Source: Methanosarcina sp. KYL-1
GTDB taxonomy: Archaea > Halobacteriota > Methanosarcinia > Methanosarcinales > Methanosarcinaceae
DNA: 64,000 bases
Assembly (NCBI RefSeq): GCF_024372725.1
Contig: NZ_VOUA01000001.1
Coordinates: 353,868-417,867, forward strand
Direction of reading: 5' to 3'
Shown: positions 16,132-23,581 of the stretch, one piece after another
How positions within the stretch are numbered: position 1 is the stretch's first letter
Layout: every line of letters begins with the position of its first letter
Notes under the pieces: model-generated
The model's database searches: none
What the model was told of the DNA's origin: nothing
What the model saw: only the letters and a program-made list of their open reading frames with translations
Made by a program: the position numbers and the translations under genes

Positions 16132-16175
16132 ATCATATCGATATTTGTAGATGCTATTTTTCATTTTGTGGATGC

Positions 16176-16223
16176 GGATTTGTTCCATATACTGAATATG
16201 GATTTGTTCCATATACTGAAAAT
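16176..16223. repeat. 24-bp direct repeat, 2 copies
   Basis: GGATTTGTTCCATATACTGA followed by a few variable bases occurs at 16176-16199 and 16200-16223, in the gap before the 53-residue Cys-rich protein. Confidence 0.85.
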
Positions 16224-16248
16224 GGATTTTGTCTAGAGGTTTCGGAAA

Positions 16249-16410
16249 ATGAGCTTTGAATGCGCAATCTGCGGAAAAGAAGAATACTCTTTGCTAAGGG
16301 CTAACCACAAAGAGCTAGGAAGCATAAAGCTCTGCGTAGAGTGCTGGTCAGGGGAACATAGTAAAAAAAAGCTTCTTCCCTTAGAAGGTGGCTGCGGCTG
16401 CGGCAGGTAA
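16249..16410 (+). CDS. Small zinc-ribbon-like Cys-rich protein (53 aa), paralogue
   Basis: ATG at 16249 follows GAGGT by 8 bases. The product begins MSFECAICGKEEYSLLRANH, then KELGSIKLCVECW, and ends GGCGCGR. Alignment with the protein at 12837 is direct: C-A-I-C, then HKELG-(3)-LC-x-EC-W, then LLP and a Gly/Cys tail. Both are too short for most gene finders. The gene is followed 27 bp later by an ArsR gene, so it is likely in an operon with it. A metal-binding role is inferred. Confidence 0.75.
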   Translation: MSFECAICGKEEYSLLRANHKELGSIKLCVECWSGEHSKKKLLPLEGGCGCGR

Positions 16411-16437
16411 GACCAGGAAACTTAAAGGAGGCCAGGT

Positions 16438-16827
16438 GTGAATAGAGAACGTTGTGAAGTGGAAACCGAAAGATTGAGGCGTTTTTTTATTGATGGGGAC
16501 CAGTTTGAGGCAAGGGCGCAAAAGCTCAGTTCTCTGGTAGACAGGCTGGATGAGGAAGCTTTTTCTTCGGAAGTCAAAATTTTTAAGGCACTCGCAGACA
16601 TCAATCGTCTTAAGATTGTAAAGTTATTGAAGGAAGGGGAACTCTGTGCCTGCGAACTGACGGTTGCCCTTGGCAATTCCCAATCGACTGTTTCTCACCA
16701 CCTTTCAGTATTGAAAAATGCTGGTGTTATCAAAGAAAGAAAAGAAGGGAAGTGGTCTTATTTCCGCCTCTCGGATGGTGCAGTTATCGAACTACTTAAC
16801 CAGGCAAAGTTGCTTATAAATGAGTAA
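16438..16827 (+). CDS. ArsR-family regulator (CAC type), third copy
   Basis: 129 residues from a GTG at 16438 behind AAAGGAGG. An N-terminal helical extension (ERCEVETERLRRFFIDGDQF) precedes the winged helix, KALADINRLKIVKLLKEGELCACELTVALGNSQSTVSHHLSVLKNAGVI. The C-A-C pair sits in the alpha-3 sensor position. It ends about 190 bp before the permease at 17021 and probably regulates it; no obvious palindrome of the ATATCAA class was seen in that gap. Confidence 0.9.
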   Translation: MNRERCEVETERLRRFFIDGDQFEARAQKLSSLVDRLDEEAFSSEVKIFKALADINRLKIVKLLKEGELCACELTVALGNSQSTVSHHLSVLKNAGVIKERKEGKWSYFRLSDGAVIELLNQAKLLINE

Positions 16828-17020
16828 ACGCCCTGAGTAAATGTCCTGATAAGCCTTCTGCTAAAAAATATAATCAGGAAGCGAAGTTGACCCCTTCAAA
16901 AAGAAGTTTTATCTTCAAAAAAGTTGGGTCCCAGAGAAAATAGCTCTGGTAATTTCAGGTTTCCAATAGCTGTAGCTTTCGATGATTTGAAGAAAAAGTA
17001 AACTTTGAAGGAAGATCAAA

Positions 17021-17920
17021 ATGTTTTGGAATAATTTAACTGTGGCGGCTAATTTCTTCATTGAAATCGCCTTAGAGCTTATTGTTTTATTCATAGGGAT
17101 AACCTTTCTCGTGGGACTTATTCAGGAGTATTTGCCGGACGAAACCATAAAAAAGGCTATGGGAGGACGGAATAAAGTTGTAGGCAGTGTCCTTGGGGCA
17201 GGATTTGGTGCACTCACTCCTTTCTGCTCCTGTTCAACCATACCGCTTCTCCTGGGGATGCTCAGGGCCGGGGTGCCCTTCGCTGCAGCAATGGCATTTC
17301 TGTTCTCATCACCCTTGCTAAACCCGGTAATAATATCCCTGTTTATCATTCTACTGGGCTGGAAGATAGCCACCCTCTATTTTGCCGTCACCTTCGTGGC
17401 TACAATTGTTATCGGCCTCTTGCTTGATGGGTTCGGCTTCTCAAGTCAGGTTAAGTCAGTGGCCGTTGTACGAAAAGGCTGTGACTGTCAGCAGGCAACG
17501 GACGCGAAATCGAGGATACAGCGGTCTGCAGGATTCGCATTCAGCCTGTTCCGTCAGCTCGTGCCTTATCTCCTCCTTGGAGCGGGAATTGGGGCATTCA
17601 TTCACGGATTCGTGCCCACGGAGATTATTACCCTTCTCGCAGGCCCGAGCAATCCTCTGGCAGTTCCAGTGGCTGCAATTATTGGCATTCCTATCTATAT
17701 CCGGGCGGAGACCATGGTCCCGATCGGATTGGCACTCACTGAAAAGGGAATGAGCGTGGGAGCCGTCCTGGCATTGATTATCGGAGGTGCAGGAGCCAGC
17801 ATACCCGAGCTGACCCTTCTTTCAGCCATATTCAAGAAGAGGCTGCTGGCAGCCTTCGTGGTGACGGTCTTCTCCATAGCTGTGGCTGCTGGATGTCTGG
17901 CCAATCTATTGACTTTGTGA
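17021..17920 (+). CDS. PF03773 permease, third copy
   Basis: 299 residues and about eight helices. The motif F-G-A-L-T-P-F-C-S-C-S-T-I-P-L-L is near residue 70, followed by LFSSPLLNPVIISL, and the second half has IIGIPIYIRAETMVPI and ASIPELTLL. The central loop carries a short cysteine motif K-G-C-D-C-Q, absent from the other two copies. It is closer to the permease at 11674 than to that at 14372. Associated with the ArsR gene immediately upstream; the substrate is unknown. Confidence 0.9.
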   Translation: MFWNNLTVAANFFIEIALELIVLFIGITFLVGLIQEYLPDETIKKAMGGRNKVVGSVLGAGFGALTPFCSCSTIPLLLGMLRAGVPFAAAMAFLFSSPLLNPVIISLFIILLGWKIATLYFAVTFVATIVIGLLLDGFGFSSQVKSVAVVRKGCDCQQATDAKSRIQRSAGFAFSLFRQLVPYLLLGAGIGAFIHGFVPTEIITLLAGPSNPLAVPVAAIIGIPIYIRAETMVPIGLALTEKGMSVGAVLALIIGGAGASIPELTLLSAIFKKRLLAAFVVTVFSIAVAAGCLANLLTL

Positions 17921-18103
17921 AAGTAATCAAAGAAAAATCAGGAATGATGCCATGCAGATAGATCAAAAATCTTGCATCATTTCCCAAAAATGTCCGGGAG
18001 ATCCAGTCTTTTATCTCATCAGTTAATGCCTGCGGGTGAAGAGTGAAGGTTTCTGATATGTTTGCTATATCCTCTTCCCTTCTTCTACAAAGAAGGTAAT
18101 TTT

Positions 18104-18388
18104 TCACTTTCTTGCTGCCTTTTGCGCCTCTTTTGCAAGCTCTTTCATCATCTCCCCGACAAGCGTTGCCTTTTCACAGTGTGAAGCCTCTTTCGGGCTG
18201 CAGTTCATGAGCACGCTCATCACCCGGTCAGCTGTCCGGAAATAACCAAGGTCTTCGAGCCTGACCAGGAGGTCGGATAGCTGTTCACTGAATTCCCGGC
18301 ATTTTTCGTGGTTGCAGACTGCCTGTTCATGCAGAGTGCACACACACTCCAGGGCTTTAATTATTTCATTCGGGAGATTTTCGGTCAT
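18104..18388 (-). CDS. Hypothetical helical protein (94 aa)
   Basis: 94 residues, all-helical in appearance, with six cysteines (ECVCTLHEQAVCNHEKC, MNCSPKEASHC). The spacing HEQAVCNHEKC with two His could bind metal. AGGAT lies 9 bases before the ATG. It is convergent with the third permease and lies at the end of the DsrH-E-like group (about 110 bp after it). No known family recognised; it might be a ferritin-like or four-helix metal protein, weakly inferred. Confidence 0.6.
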   Translation of the reverse strand: MTENLPNEIIKALECVCTLHEQAVCNHEKCREFSEQLSDLLVRLEDLGYFRTADRVMSVLMNCSPKEASHCEKATLVGEMMKELAKEAQKAARK

Positions 18389-18501
18389 GCGGAACGATCC
18401 TGTTCGGCAACCCTTTTTGAAAAATTTAAAAGCACTAAAGAATTGAAAACAAAATCCAACTTAAAATTTGCAGTGTCAACTATTTAAAATGTATGCAACA
18501 T

Positions 18502-18879
18502 TTAAAATGTATACGCTTGCCTGCAGTGTTCCATCAGGTCCTCTGTCAGGGCAGCATAAAAGTTCTCCGGGACTGTTGCCTTTTCTCCTGTCATTTTTTC
18601 CCCACCCATTTTTTCCCCGCCCATTCCGGTAATTCCGGCCATTATACCTCTTGCTTCCATATCTTCTTTGCAGGCGTATACTTGGCCTCCGGGTAGGTTT
18701 GCTGTGCCGGTAAGCAGGTGATAGACGCCGTCTCCTGCCAGGTACAGCCTGGCGTTTCCGGAGCGAGCAGCCAGTTTGAGGCAGAGGTCCGACCTGGGGC
18801 TGAAGGGCGGCTTTGTCAGCAGGAACACGTCCTGATCTTCTGTATCCGGTGCTTCCAATTTCATTTTTTCTGGTTTCAT
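18502..18879 (-). CDS. DsrH/TusB-like protein
   Basis: 125 residues. The Rossmann-like pattern D-V-F-L-L-T-K-P-P followed by LYLAGDGVYHLL resembles the DsrH/TusB branch of the DsrE superfamily, which relays persulfide sulfur. A low-complexity insert (MGGEKMGGEKMTGEK) sits in the middle. GAGGTGG lies upstream of the start. It is the last of three consecutive DsrE-superfamily genes reading in the order E-, F-, H-like. The family assignment is by pattern only; the sulfur acceptor is unknown. Confidence 0.6.
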   Translation of the reverse strand: MKPEKMKLEAPDTEDQDVFLLTKPPFSPRSDLCLKLAARSGNARLYLAGDGVYHLLTGTANLPGGQVYACKEDMEARGIMAGITGMGGEKMGGEKMTGEKATVPENFYAALTEDLMEHCRQAYTF

Positions 18880-18894
18880 TTTTAATTCGCCACC

Positions 18895-19239
18895 TCAGAG
18901 CAGGATTACACAATCAGAGTTTTCCATTGCTTCCAGCAAGTCCTCTTCATCGACCAGTTCCACAGTTTCTATCAGGGTCTCTCCGAAAAGGCCTCTTTCC
19001 ACAAGGGAGGGTTCGTGAGCCAGAACCTTTAATTCGTCATATGAGTAGAGAATATCCGAAAGGTTTGGTACTCCAAGCTTTCTGCTGTCCTGTCCGGCAG
19101 CTACAAGATAAACCCCATCTCCGTAAAGGCCGAGGGTCACATGCATCCTGTTAAGGCTTACTGCAGCCGCATTCAATGCTCCGAAGGCTTTTTCGCTGCC
19201 GTAGGGGGCAGTGTCCAGCAAATAGAAAACTGATTTCAT
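18895..19239 (-). CDS. DsrF/TusC-like protein
   Basis: 114 residues. The pattern SVFYLLDTAPYGSEKAFGALNAA at the N-terminus with LGLYGDGVYLVAAGQD matches the DsrF/TusC subunit, including the P-Y-G-S-E-K loop that in TusC lies near the hexamer interface. GAGGTT precedes the ATG. It ends 15 bp before the DsrH-like gene. With its neighbours it could form a DsrEFH-type sulfur-transfer complex. Confidence 0.75.
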   Translation of the reverse strand: MKSVFYLLDTAPYGSEKAFGALNAAAVSLNRMHVTLGLYGDGVYLVAAGQDSRKLGVPNLSDILYSYDELKVLAHEPSLVERGLFGETLIETVELVDEEDLLEAMENSDCVILL

Positions 19240-19273
19240 CGGACAACCTCATAAAAACCCTATTCTTTCAGCC

Positions 19274-19654
19274 TCATCTTGACAGTGAGATTACTCTATC
19301 GCTCTTACTTAGCATTTCTGAAAGTTCATAGAGGCTGGAAATTTTTATTCCAGGTATGTAGTCTCTGCAGTTACTTCTGCTCGCAGTTTCCTCTTCTGCT
19401 ATGTAACCTCTCGCAGCAGCACACCGTGCACAGGCTCTGATTACAGCCCCTCTCTCTGCAAGTGCGGTGAAAAGTTCGCCTGCGTTGATAAAAAAGGACG
19501 GATTCTGGCCTTTTTTGGGGATATGCACTGCATCAAGGTACAGGAATATGTTTACTTGATATCGTTTAAGTGCTTCATCGGCGAGTTTGCAGGCGATCTC
19601 TGCGTATTCGGAAATATAAGGGCCATCAGTGAGCACTATAGTAAGTGTCTTCAA
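19274..19654 (-). CDS. DsrE/TusD-like sulfur-relay protein
   Basis: About 126 residues from a TTG at 19654, preferred because TTGGAGG lies just upstream; the frame could open 12 bases earlier. KTLTIVLTDGPYISEYAEIACKLADEAL and IFLYLDAVHIP match the DsrE fold. The catalytic cysteine motif A-C-A-R-C-A-A-A-R-G-Y is in the position of the TusD/DsrE active-site loop. First of three genes (E-, F-, H-like). DsrEFH homologues without a dissimilatory sulfite reductase usually serve in sulfur or selenium trafficking or tRNA thiolation. Confidence 0.78.
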   Translation of the reverse strand: MKTLTIVLTDGPYISEYAEIACKLADEALKRYQVNIFLYLDAVHIPKKGQNPSFFINAGELFTALAERGAVIRACARCAAARGYIAEEETASRSNCRDYIPGIKISSLYELSEMLSKSDRVISLSR

Positions 19655-19691
19655 AATTTCCTCCAATAAATTGTGTTTTAAGTAAGAGGGT

Positions 19692-20489
19692 TCAAATGTA
19701 AGAGGTCAAAATCTGCAGATGTTCCTGATTATTTGCATACTGTGGTTCTTTAAGGAGTGTACACCTGTCCAGAGTGACCTGTCTTGCCATTAGCTTTATG
19801 GCAAAGCTGTAGCAGCCCTGTTCGCCGCACTTGCCGCAGTTTGTCCGGGGCAGGTATTTGTAGACCTCCATGAGATCTACCCTTACCTTTTCCCTGGGAG
19901 CTGGAGCTACACCTTTTGCAATAGCTTCATTGATAATGCTCTTCAGGCTTTCAAGTACTTCTTTAGCTTCATCCTCATTTTTAATCATCCTGATGGAGAC
20001 TTTTCCACTACCGTAAATAGTTGTGATAATTTCTCCTTTTTGAATTATCAGGCTATCTTTTCTATCCGAATAATTACTTCTGGGAAAGAGGGGCTCAAGG
20101 AGTTTCAGGATTCCACCAGGAGGTGGAAGCATATTTGCACTCACCCTGAGTCTTGAGAGATCTGCTATGCAGGGCGAAAGCTGCCTGATCGCTGCAATCT
20201 CCACTGGCTTTGCCTGGGAAAAGTCTGCAGTTTTCTCCTCACTCTTTCCTGTTTTATTCTTCAGAAACTTCCTGCCATATTCACTCAGCTTCACAGTCCC
20301 TTCTTCCAACTCAATCAGACCCGCCTGTTGTAAAATCTTGAGATGAAAGTCAAGAGTCGTTGTCCCGATTATCTTTCCCAGTTCCCAGGTACTTATATCT
20401 CCATTTGCCAGGAGGTTAATTATCTTCCTTCGGGTACCGTTGGCCATAGCAAAGTTCACGAGTTTTGTCTCATTCGGATTTTCCGGCAT
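19692..20489 (-). CDS. Winged-helix regulator with C-terminal [4Fe-4S] domain (copy 1)
   Basis: 265 residues from ATG 20489, chosen because GGTGG lies 5 bases upstream and because the paralogue gives the same length. Residues 1-90 are an ArsR-like winged helix (MANGTRRKIINLLANGDISTWELGK). Residues 130-200 are a conserved alpha/beta segment with TTIYGSGKVSIRMIK. The C-terminus has N-C-G-K-C-G-E-Q-G-C-(16)-C, the PF04060-type Fe-S motif of corrinoid and electron-transfer proteins. It may sense redox state or a cofactor. Adjacent to the DsrEFH-like genes, which it may control. Confidence 0.85.
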   Translation of the reverse strand: MPENPNETKLVNFAMANGTRRKIINLLANGDISTWELGKIIGTTTLDFHLKILQQAGLIELEEGTVKLSEYGRKFLKNKTGKSEEKTADFSQAKPVEIAAIRQLSPCIADLSRLRVSANMLPPPGGILKLLEPLFPRSNYSDRKDSLIIQKGEIITTIYGSGKVSIRMIKNEDEAKEVLESLKSIINEAIAKGVAPAPREKVRVDLMEVYKYLPRTNCGKCGEQGCYSFAIKLMARQVTLDRCTLLKEPQYANNQEHLQILTSYI

Positions 20490-20640
20490 CTTTACCACCT
20501 ACTGGGAACTATTGAAGCCCGATTCTGCAACTCCTTTATGCTTCATCGGTCTCAAGAAAGCCTTTCTTTTCTCCGAAAGCCCTATGAAAAACTCCTGCCA
20601 ATAAACAAGGAAGATGTCTGCCCTTTTTCATAAAACCGGA

Positions 20641-21438
20641 TCAGATATATGCAGACAGGACCTGCAGGTGTTCCTGGTTTACCGCATATTCCGGGGTTTT
20701 GAGGGGTGTGCACTTGTCCAGGGTGACTTCCCCGGCCATGAGCTTTATTGCAAAGGTGTAACAGCTCTGTTCCCCGCATTCTTTGCAGTCGGTTTTTGGC
20801 AGATACTTATAGATCTCCATTGGTTCGACCCTGACCTTTTCCCTCGGAGCCGGAGCAACACCTTTTGCTATTGCCTCGTTTATCGTGCCCCTCAGGCTCT
20901 CAAGCATCTCTTTTGCCTCTGCTTCGTTTTTGATCATGGTCATGGTGACTTTTCCAGAGCCGTAGATGGTTGTAATAACTTCCCCATTTTGAATTATCAG
21001 AGCGCCTATTCTATCCGAATACCTGCCTCGGGGGAAAAGGGGTTCCAGGGTCTTTAGGGCTCCCCCCAGGGGCGGGGCCATGTTTGCAATTGTCCTGAAC
21101 TTCGTTGAATCCGCTATGCAGGGCAGAAGCTGCTTAACTTCGGCAATCTCCACGGGTTTTGCCTGTGAGAGGTCTGCACCTTTCTCCTCCCCTTTTTCAG
21201 GTTTGCCCTCAAGGAAGTTCCTTCCGTATTCGGTAAGACTTGCAGTTCCCTCTTTTACTTCGATCAGGCTTGCCTGCTGCAATAAGTTTAGGTGGTAGTC
21301 GAGCATTGTCTTCCCGACCTCTCCTCCTATTTCCTCTGTACTTCTCTCGCCGTCCGCCAGGAAGTTCATTATCTTCCTTCTAGTGACGTTGGCCATTGCA
21401 TTGTTAACCAGCTTTATTTCATTCGGATTTCCCGGCAT
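20641..21438 (-). CDS. Winged-helix regulator with C-terminal [4Fe-4S] domain (copy 2)
   Basis: 265 residues from ATG 21438, aligned with copy 1 (MPGNPNEIKLVNNAMANVTRRKI); upstream frame to 21531 lacks a ribosome site while GGTGG is present before 21438. Same domain order: winged helix, GSGKVTMTMIK domain, and a C-terminal D-C-K-E-C-G-E-Q-S-C-(16)-C cluster motif. Roughly three quarters of residues match copy 1 by eye, so the duplication is recent or the function constrained. An ATATCAA-N6-TTGATAC site lies 175 bp upstream. Confidence 0.85.
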   Translation of the reverse strand: MPGNPNEIKLVNNAMANVTRRKIMNFLADGERSTEEIGGEVGKTMLDYHLNLLQQASLIEVKEGTASLTEYGRNFLEGKPEKGEEKGADLSQAKPVEIAEVKQLLPCIADSTKFRTIANMAPPLGGALKTLEPLFPRGRYSDRIGALIIQNGEVITTIYGSGKVTMTMIKNEAEAKEMLESLRGTINEAIAKGVAPAPREKVRVEPMEIYKYLPKTDCKECGEQSCYTFAIKLMAGEVTLDKCTPLKTPEYAVNQEHLQVLSAYI

Positions 21439-21734
21439 CTTTAACACCCACCAGAGTTCTGAAAATTTAGTCCCATATTTTTCTCGATGCTCATTGCTAT
21501 CAGGCATCATCAATCTCAAAAACAAAGTCAAATTCTTCTAATCAATTATGGAATCTTCTTATTATTCTATAATTAATTATGGAATTCACTTCTTAAAAAC
21601 CCGGAAGCCCAATATCAAAAAAGCTTGATACGAAAATCTCTGAGTTGCCGATTTCTGTGGTGATAAGACAAACCAGCGGCTGTTTAAGGCAGCGGTGCAG
21701 TTAAACCAGAGGAGAGCCGGAGTTGAATAAAAAG
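21439..21734. other. Intergenic region with ATATCAA-class site
   Basis: No gene seen. It contains ATATCAA-N6-TTGATAC at 21612-21631 and AT-rich promoter-like DNA (ATTCTATAATTAATTATGG, about 21563-21582). Confidence 0.45.
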
Positions 21735-21762
21735 AGGGGTTGGGGATGTACCCTGAACCCCT
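21726..21762 (-). terminator. Hairpin plus T-run after amtB
   Basis: On the minus strand AGGGGTT (21762-21756) pairs with AACCCCT (21741-21735), with an inner GGG/CCC possibility, and is followed by CTTTTTATT. Located 56 bp past the stop of the amtB at 21818. Confidence 0.55.
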
Positions 21763-21817
21763 TTCGCTTAATCAAATCTTTTGCTTAATAAAATAAACCT
21801 GCTAATAAAGGATTTTT

Positions 21818-23035
21818 TCAGAAAACTCCCGTATCATAGGCACATTCGCCATGAATTGAAAGATCCAGACCTGCAAGTTCTTCTTCGTCCGAAACCTTGA
21901 CAGGGGTTATTACATCTATCAAAATCAGCATAATGTATGTGAACACAAACGCATAGATTGAAGTGATCGCAACAACCACCGTTTCTTTGATAAAGAATGT
22001 AGTGCCACCGTAAAGCAGCCCGTCTGCTCCAGCCGGGTTTATAACAGTTGAAGCAAAAACTCCAAGGAGAATTGTCCCGGTCACACCACCAATTCCGTGG
22101 ACACCCCAGACATCAAGGGCATCATCCCATTCCATCCTGTTTTTGATATGGACCGCAAGGTAGCAGACAATAGCTCCGATAATACCCATTAATGCAGCTA
22201 CAGGCATACTAACAAGGCCTGCTGCAGGAGTAATTGTTGCAAGACCTGCAACTGCTCCTGTCATGAATCCTACAAATTTTGGCTTTCTTTCTCTGTACCA
22301 TTCTATTATCAGCCAGGTGATTGCTGCAAAAGAAGCTGCGATATCGCTGTTCAGGAACGCAAGTGCGGTAATTCCGTCAACATTGAGTTCACTGCCAGCG
22401 TTAAAACCATACCAGCCAAACCATAGAAGTGCAGTTCCTATAGCCATTAAGGGTATGCTGTTTGGTTTTGATTCCTTATACTTTCTTGAGCCCACGAAAA
22501 AGACTGAGGCAAGGGCTGCAGCTCCTGCTGTAGCGTGAACAACTATTCCGCCTGCAAAGTCAAGGACTCCAATTTCTGCAAGCAGGCCGCCTCCCCATAC
22601 CATATGGGCAAAAGGGTAGTAAACAAAGAGCTGCCAGACAACCAGGAAAATAAGATAAGCCTTAAAAGTAACCCGGTTTGCGAATGCTCCTGTAATCAGG
22701 GCCGGAGTAATTATTGCAAACATCATCTGGTAAGCCACGAAAACAAGTTCCGGAAATCCTCCGTTTTTAAATGGAGTAATCGGAGTAATCCCATGCAAGA
22801 ACATCTTGTCCAGGTTTCCTATAATTGCGCCTTCTCCCCCGCTGAAGCACAGAGAATACCCGACAACAAACCATAAAATAGTTGTTATTCCCAGAGAAAC
22901 AAAACTCTGCATCATAATTCCTAAAATATTTCGCTTACAAGCGAGCCCTCCATAAAAGAATGCCAGACCGGGGGTCATAAGCATTACAAGGCTTGTTGCA
23001 AGCAGCATAAAACCTGTTGAACCAGTATTTAACAT
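21818..23035 (-). CDS. amtB: Ammonium transporter AmtB (tandem copy A)
   Basis: 405 residues with eleven predicted membrane segments. Signatures: MTPGLAFFYGGL at the N-terminus, the pore region AFANRVTFKAYLIF, VHATAGAAALASVFFVGSRK, FGWYGFNAGSELNVDG, and DDALDVWGVHGIGGVTG, containing the twin-His partner VHG. It conducts ammonium/ammonia across the membrane. Nearly identical to the next gene (23582), including about 40 bp of 5' leader, so it is a tandem duplicate. No glnK is directly attached to this copy. A leader hairpin (23063-23100) may regulate it. Confidence 0.95.
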   Translation of the reverse strand: MLNTGSTGFMLLATSLVMLMTPGLAFFYGGLACKRNILGIMMQSFVSLGITTILWFVVGYSLCFSGGEGAIIGNLDKMFLHGITPITPFKNGGFPELVFVAYQMMFAIITPALITGAFANRVTFKAYLIFLVVWQLFVYYPFAHMVWGGGLLAEIGVLDFAGGIVVHATAGAAALASVFFVGSRKYKESKPNSIPLMAIGTALLWFGWYGFNAGSELNVDGITALAFLNSDIAASFAAITWLIIEWYRERKPKFVGFMTGAVAGLATITPAAGLVSMPVAALMGIIGAIVCYLAVHIKNRMEWDDALDVWGVHGIGGVTGTILLGVFASTVINPAGADGLLYGGTTFFIKETVVVAITSIYAFVFTYIMLILIDVITPVKVSDEEELAGLDLSIHGECAYDTGVF

Positions 23036-23062
23036 TTTTTCATCCCATCTTTTTTATATGAT

Positions 23063-23100
23063 AACTAGGAAGCCTCATACACGCCTCCTCTTTCCTAGTT
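23063..23100 (-). promoter_or_regulatory. Leader hairpin upstream of amtB copy A
   Basis: AACTAGGAA (23063-23071) and TTCCTAGTT (23092-23100) form a perfect 9-bp inverted repeat with a 20-base loop, 28 bp upstream of the ATG. TAGGAA...TTCCTA arms are conserved at the same place before copy B (24827-24858) although the loop differs, indicating selection on the stem. Confidence 0.55.
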
Positions 23101-23296
23101 ATTTCTATTTAGCTCTTTCCAGCCTTTTGATGCAAAATCTAATCTCAAAATAGATTTTCTGGTAAAAATGGTTGAGAAATAAGGCTGTATCAGTGCAGAA
23201 AAGGCGGAAAAGGGGCCGAAAAAAATACTCGAAACAACTAGTAGTAAAAAAACGTATTGGCTTCTGAAGGCTTTTAAAATTGAAAAATATAAGAGC

Positions 23297-23310
23297 CAGG
23301 GTTTACCCTG
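23297..23310. terminator. Short hairpin CAGGGT-TT-ACCCTG
   Basis: Perfect 6-bp inverted repeat. On the minus strand it is followed by GCTCTTATATTTTT, resembling a termination signal for transcripts arriving from the amtB copy B side. Confidence 0.35.
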
Positions 23311-23323
23311 ATTCCTTTCACTT

Positions 23324-23455
23324 GAACCTCTCCGAAAAGTGTTGTTACATACTGTAACTTTTACAGTTGGCAATACGCACAACTTAACTGATACTCGATA
23401 TTATGACCAATTGTAACTTCTACAACATGCCATTATTGACTTTTCGGATAGGTTC
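23324..23455. mobile_element. MITE-like element between the tandem amtB genes
   Basis: GAACCTCTCCGAAAAGT (23324-23340) is matched by ACTTTTCGGATAGGTTC (23439-23455), 16 of 17 bases inverted. The 132-bp interior has a nested palindrome ACTGTAA-CTT-TTACAGT (23351-23367) and further imperfect complementarity, so the whole can fold on itself. No coding capacity. Lies in the 546-bp gap between the two amtB copies. Confidence 0.6.
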
Positions 23456-23581
23456 TTATTCAAACAAACCTGCTGATAAAGGAACTTCTTAAAGGGAATT
23501 TTTTTTAGAGAACCATGTTTTGTAAGCCCTTTTACTGTAAATACAGATATCCATTTTTATACAGATTTTAAGGGGATTTTA

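Noticed and set aside
16133..16160. ATATCGATAT-TTGTAGAT after the poly-Cys gene as a ninth ATATCAA-class operator
   Set aside because: The 7-bp arm/6-bp spacer geometry is not met; only a partial resemblance.
17832..18107. 91-codon minus-strand frame starting with GTG that overlaps the end of an upstream gene (GTGA)
   Set aside because: More than a quarter of it lies antisense to the third permease and the sequence has no recognisable motif, so the overlap alone is weak evidence.
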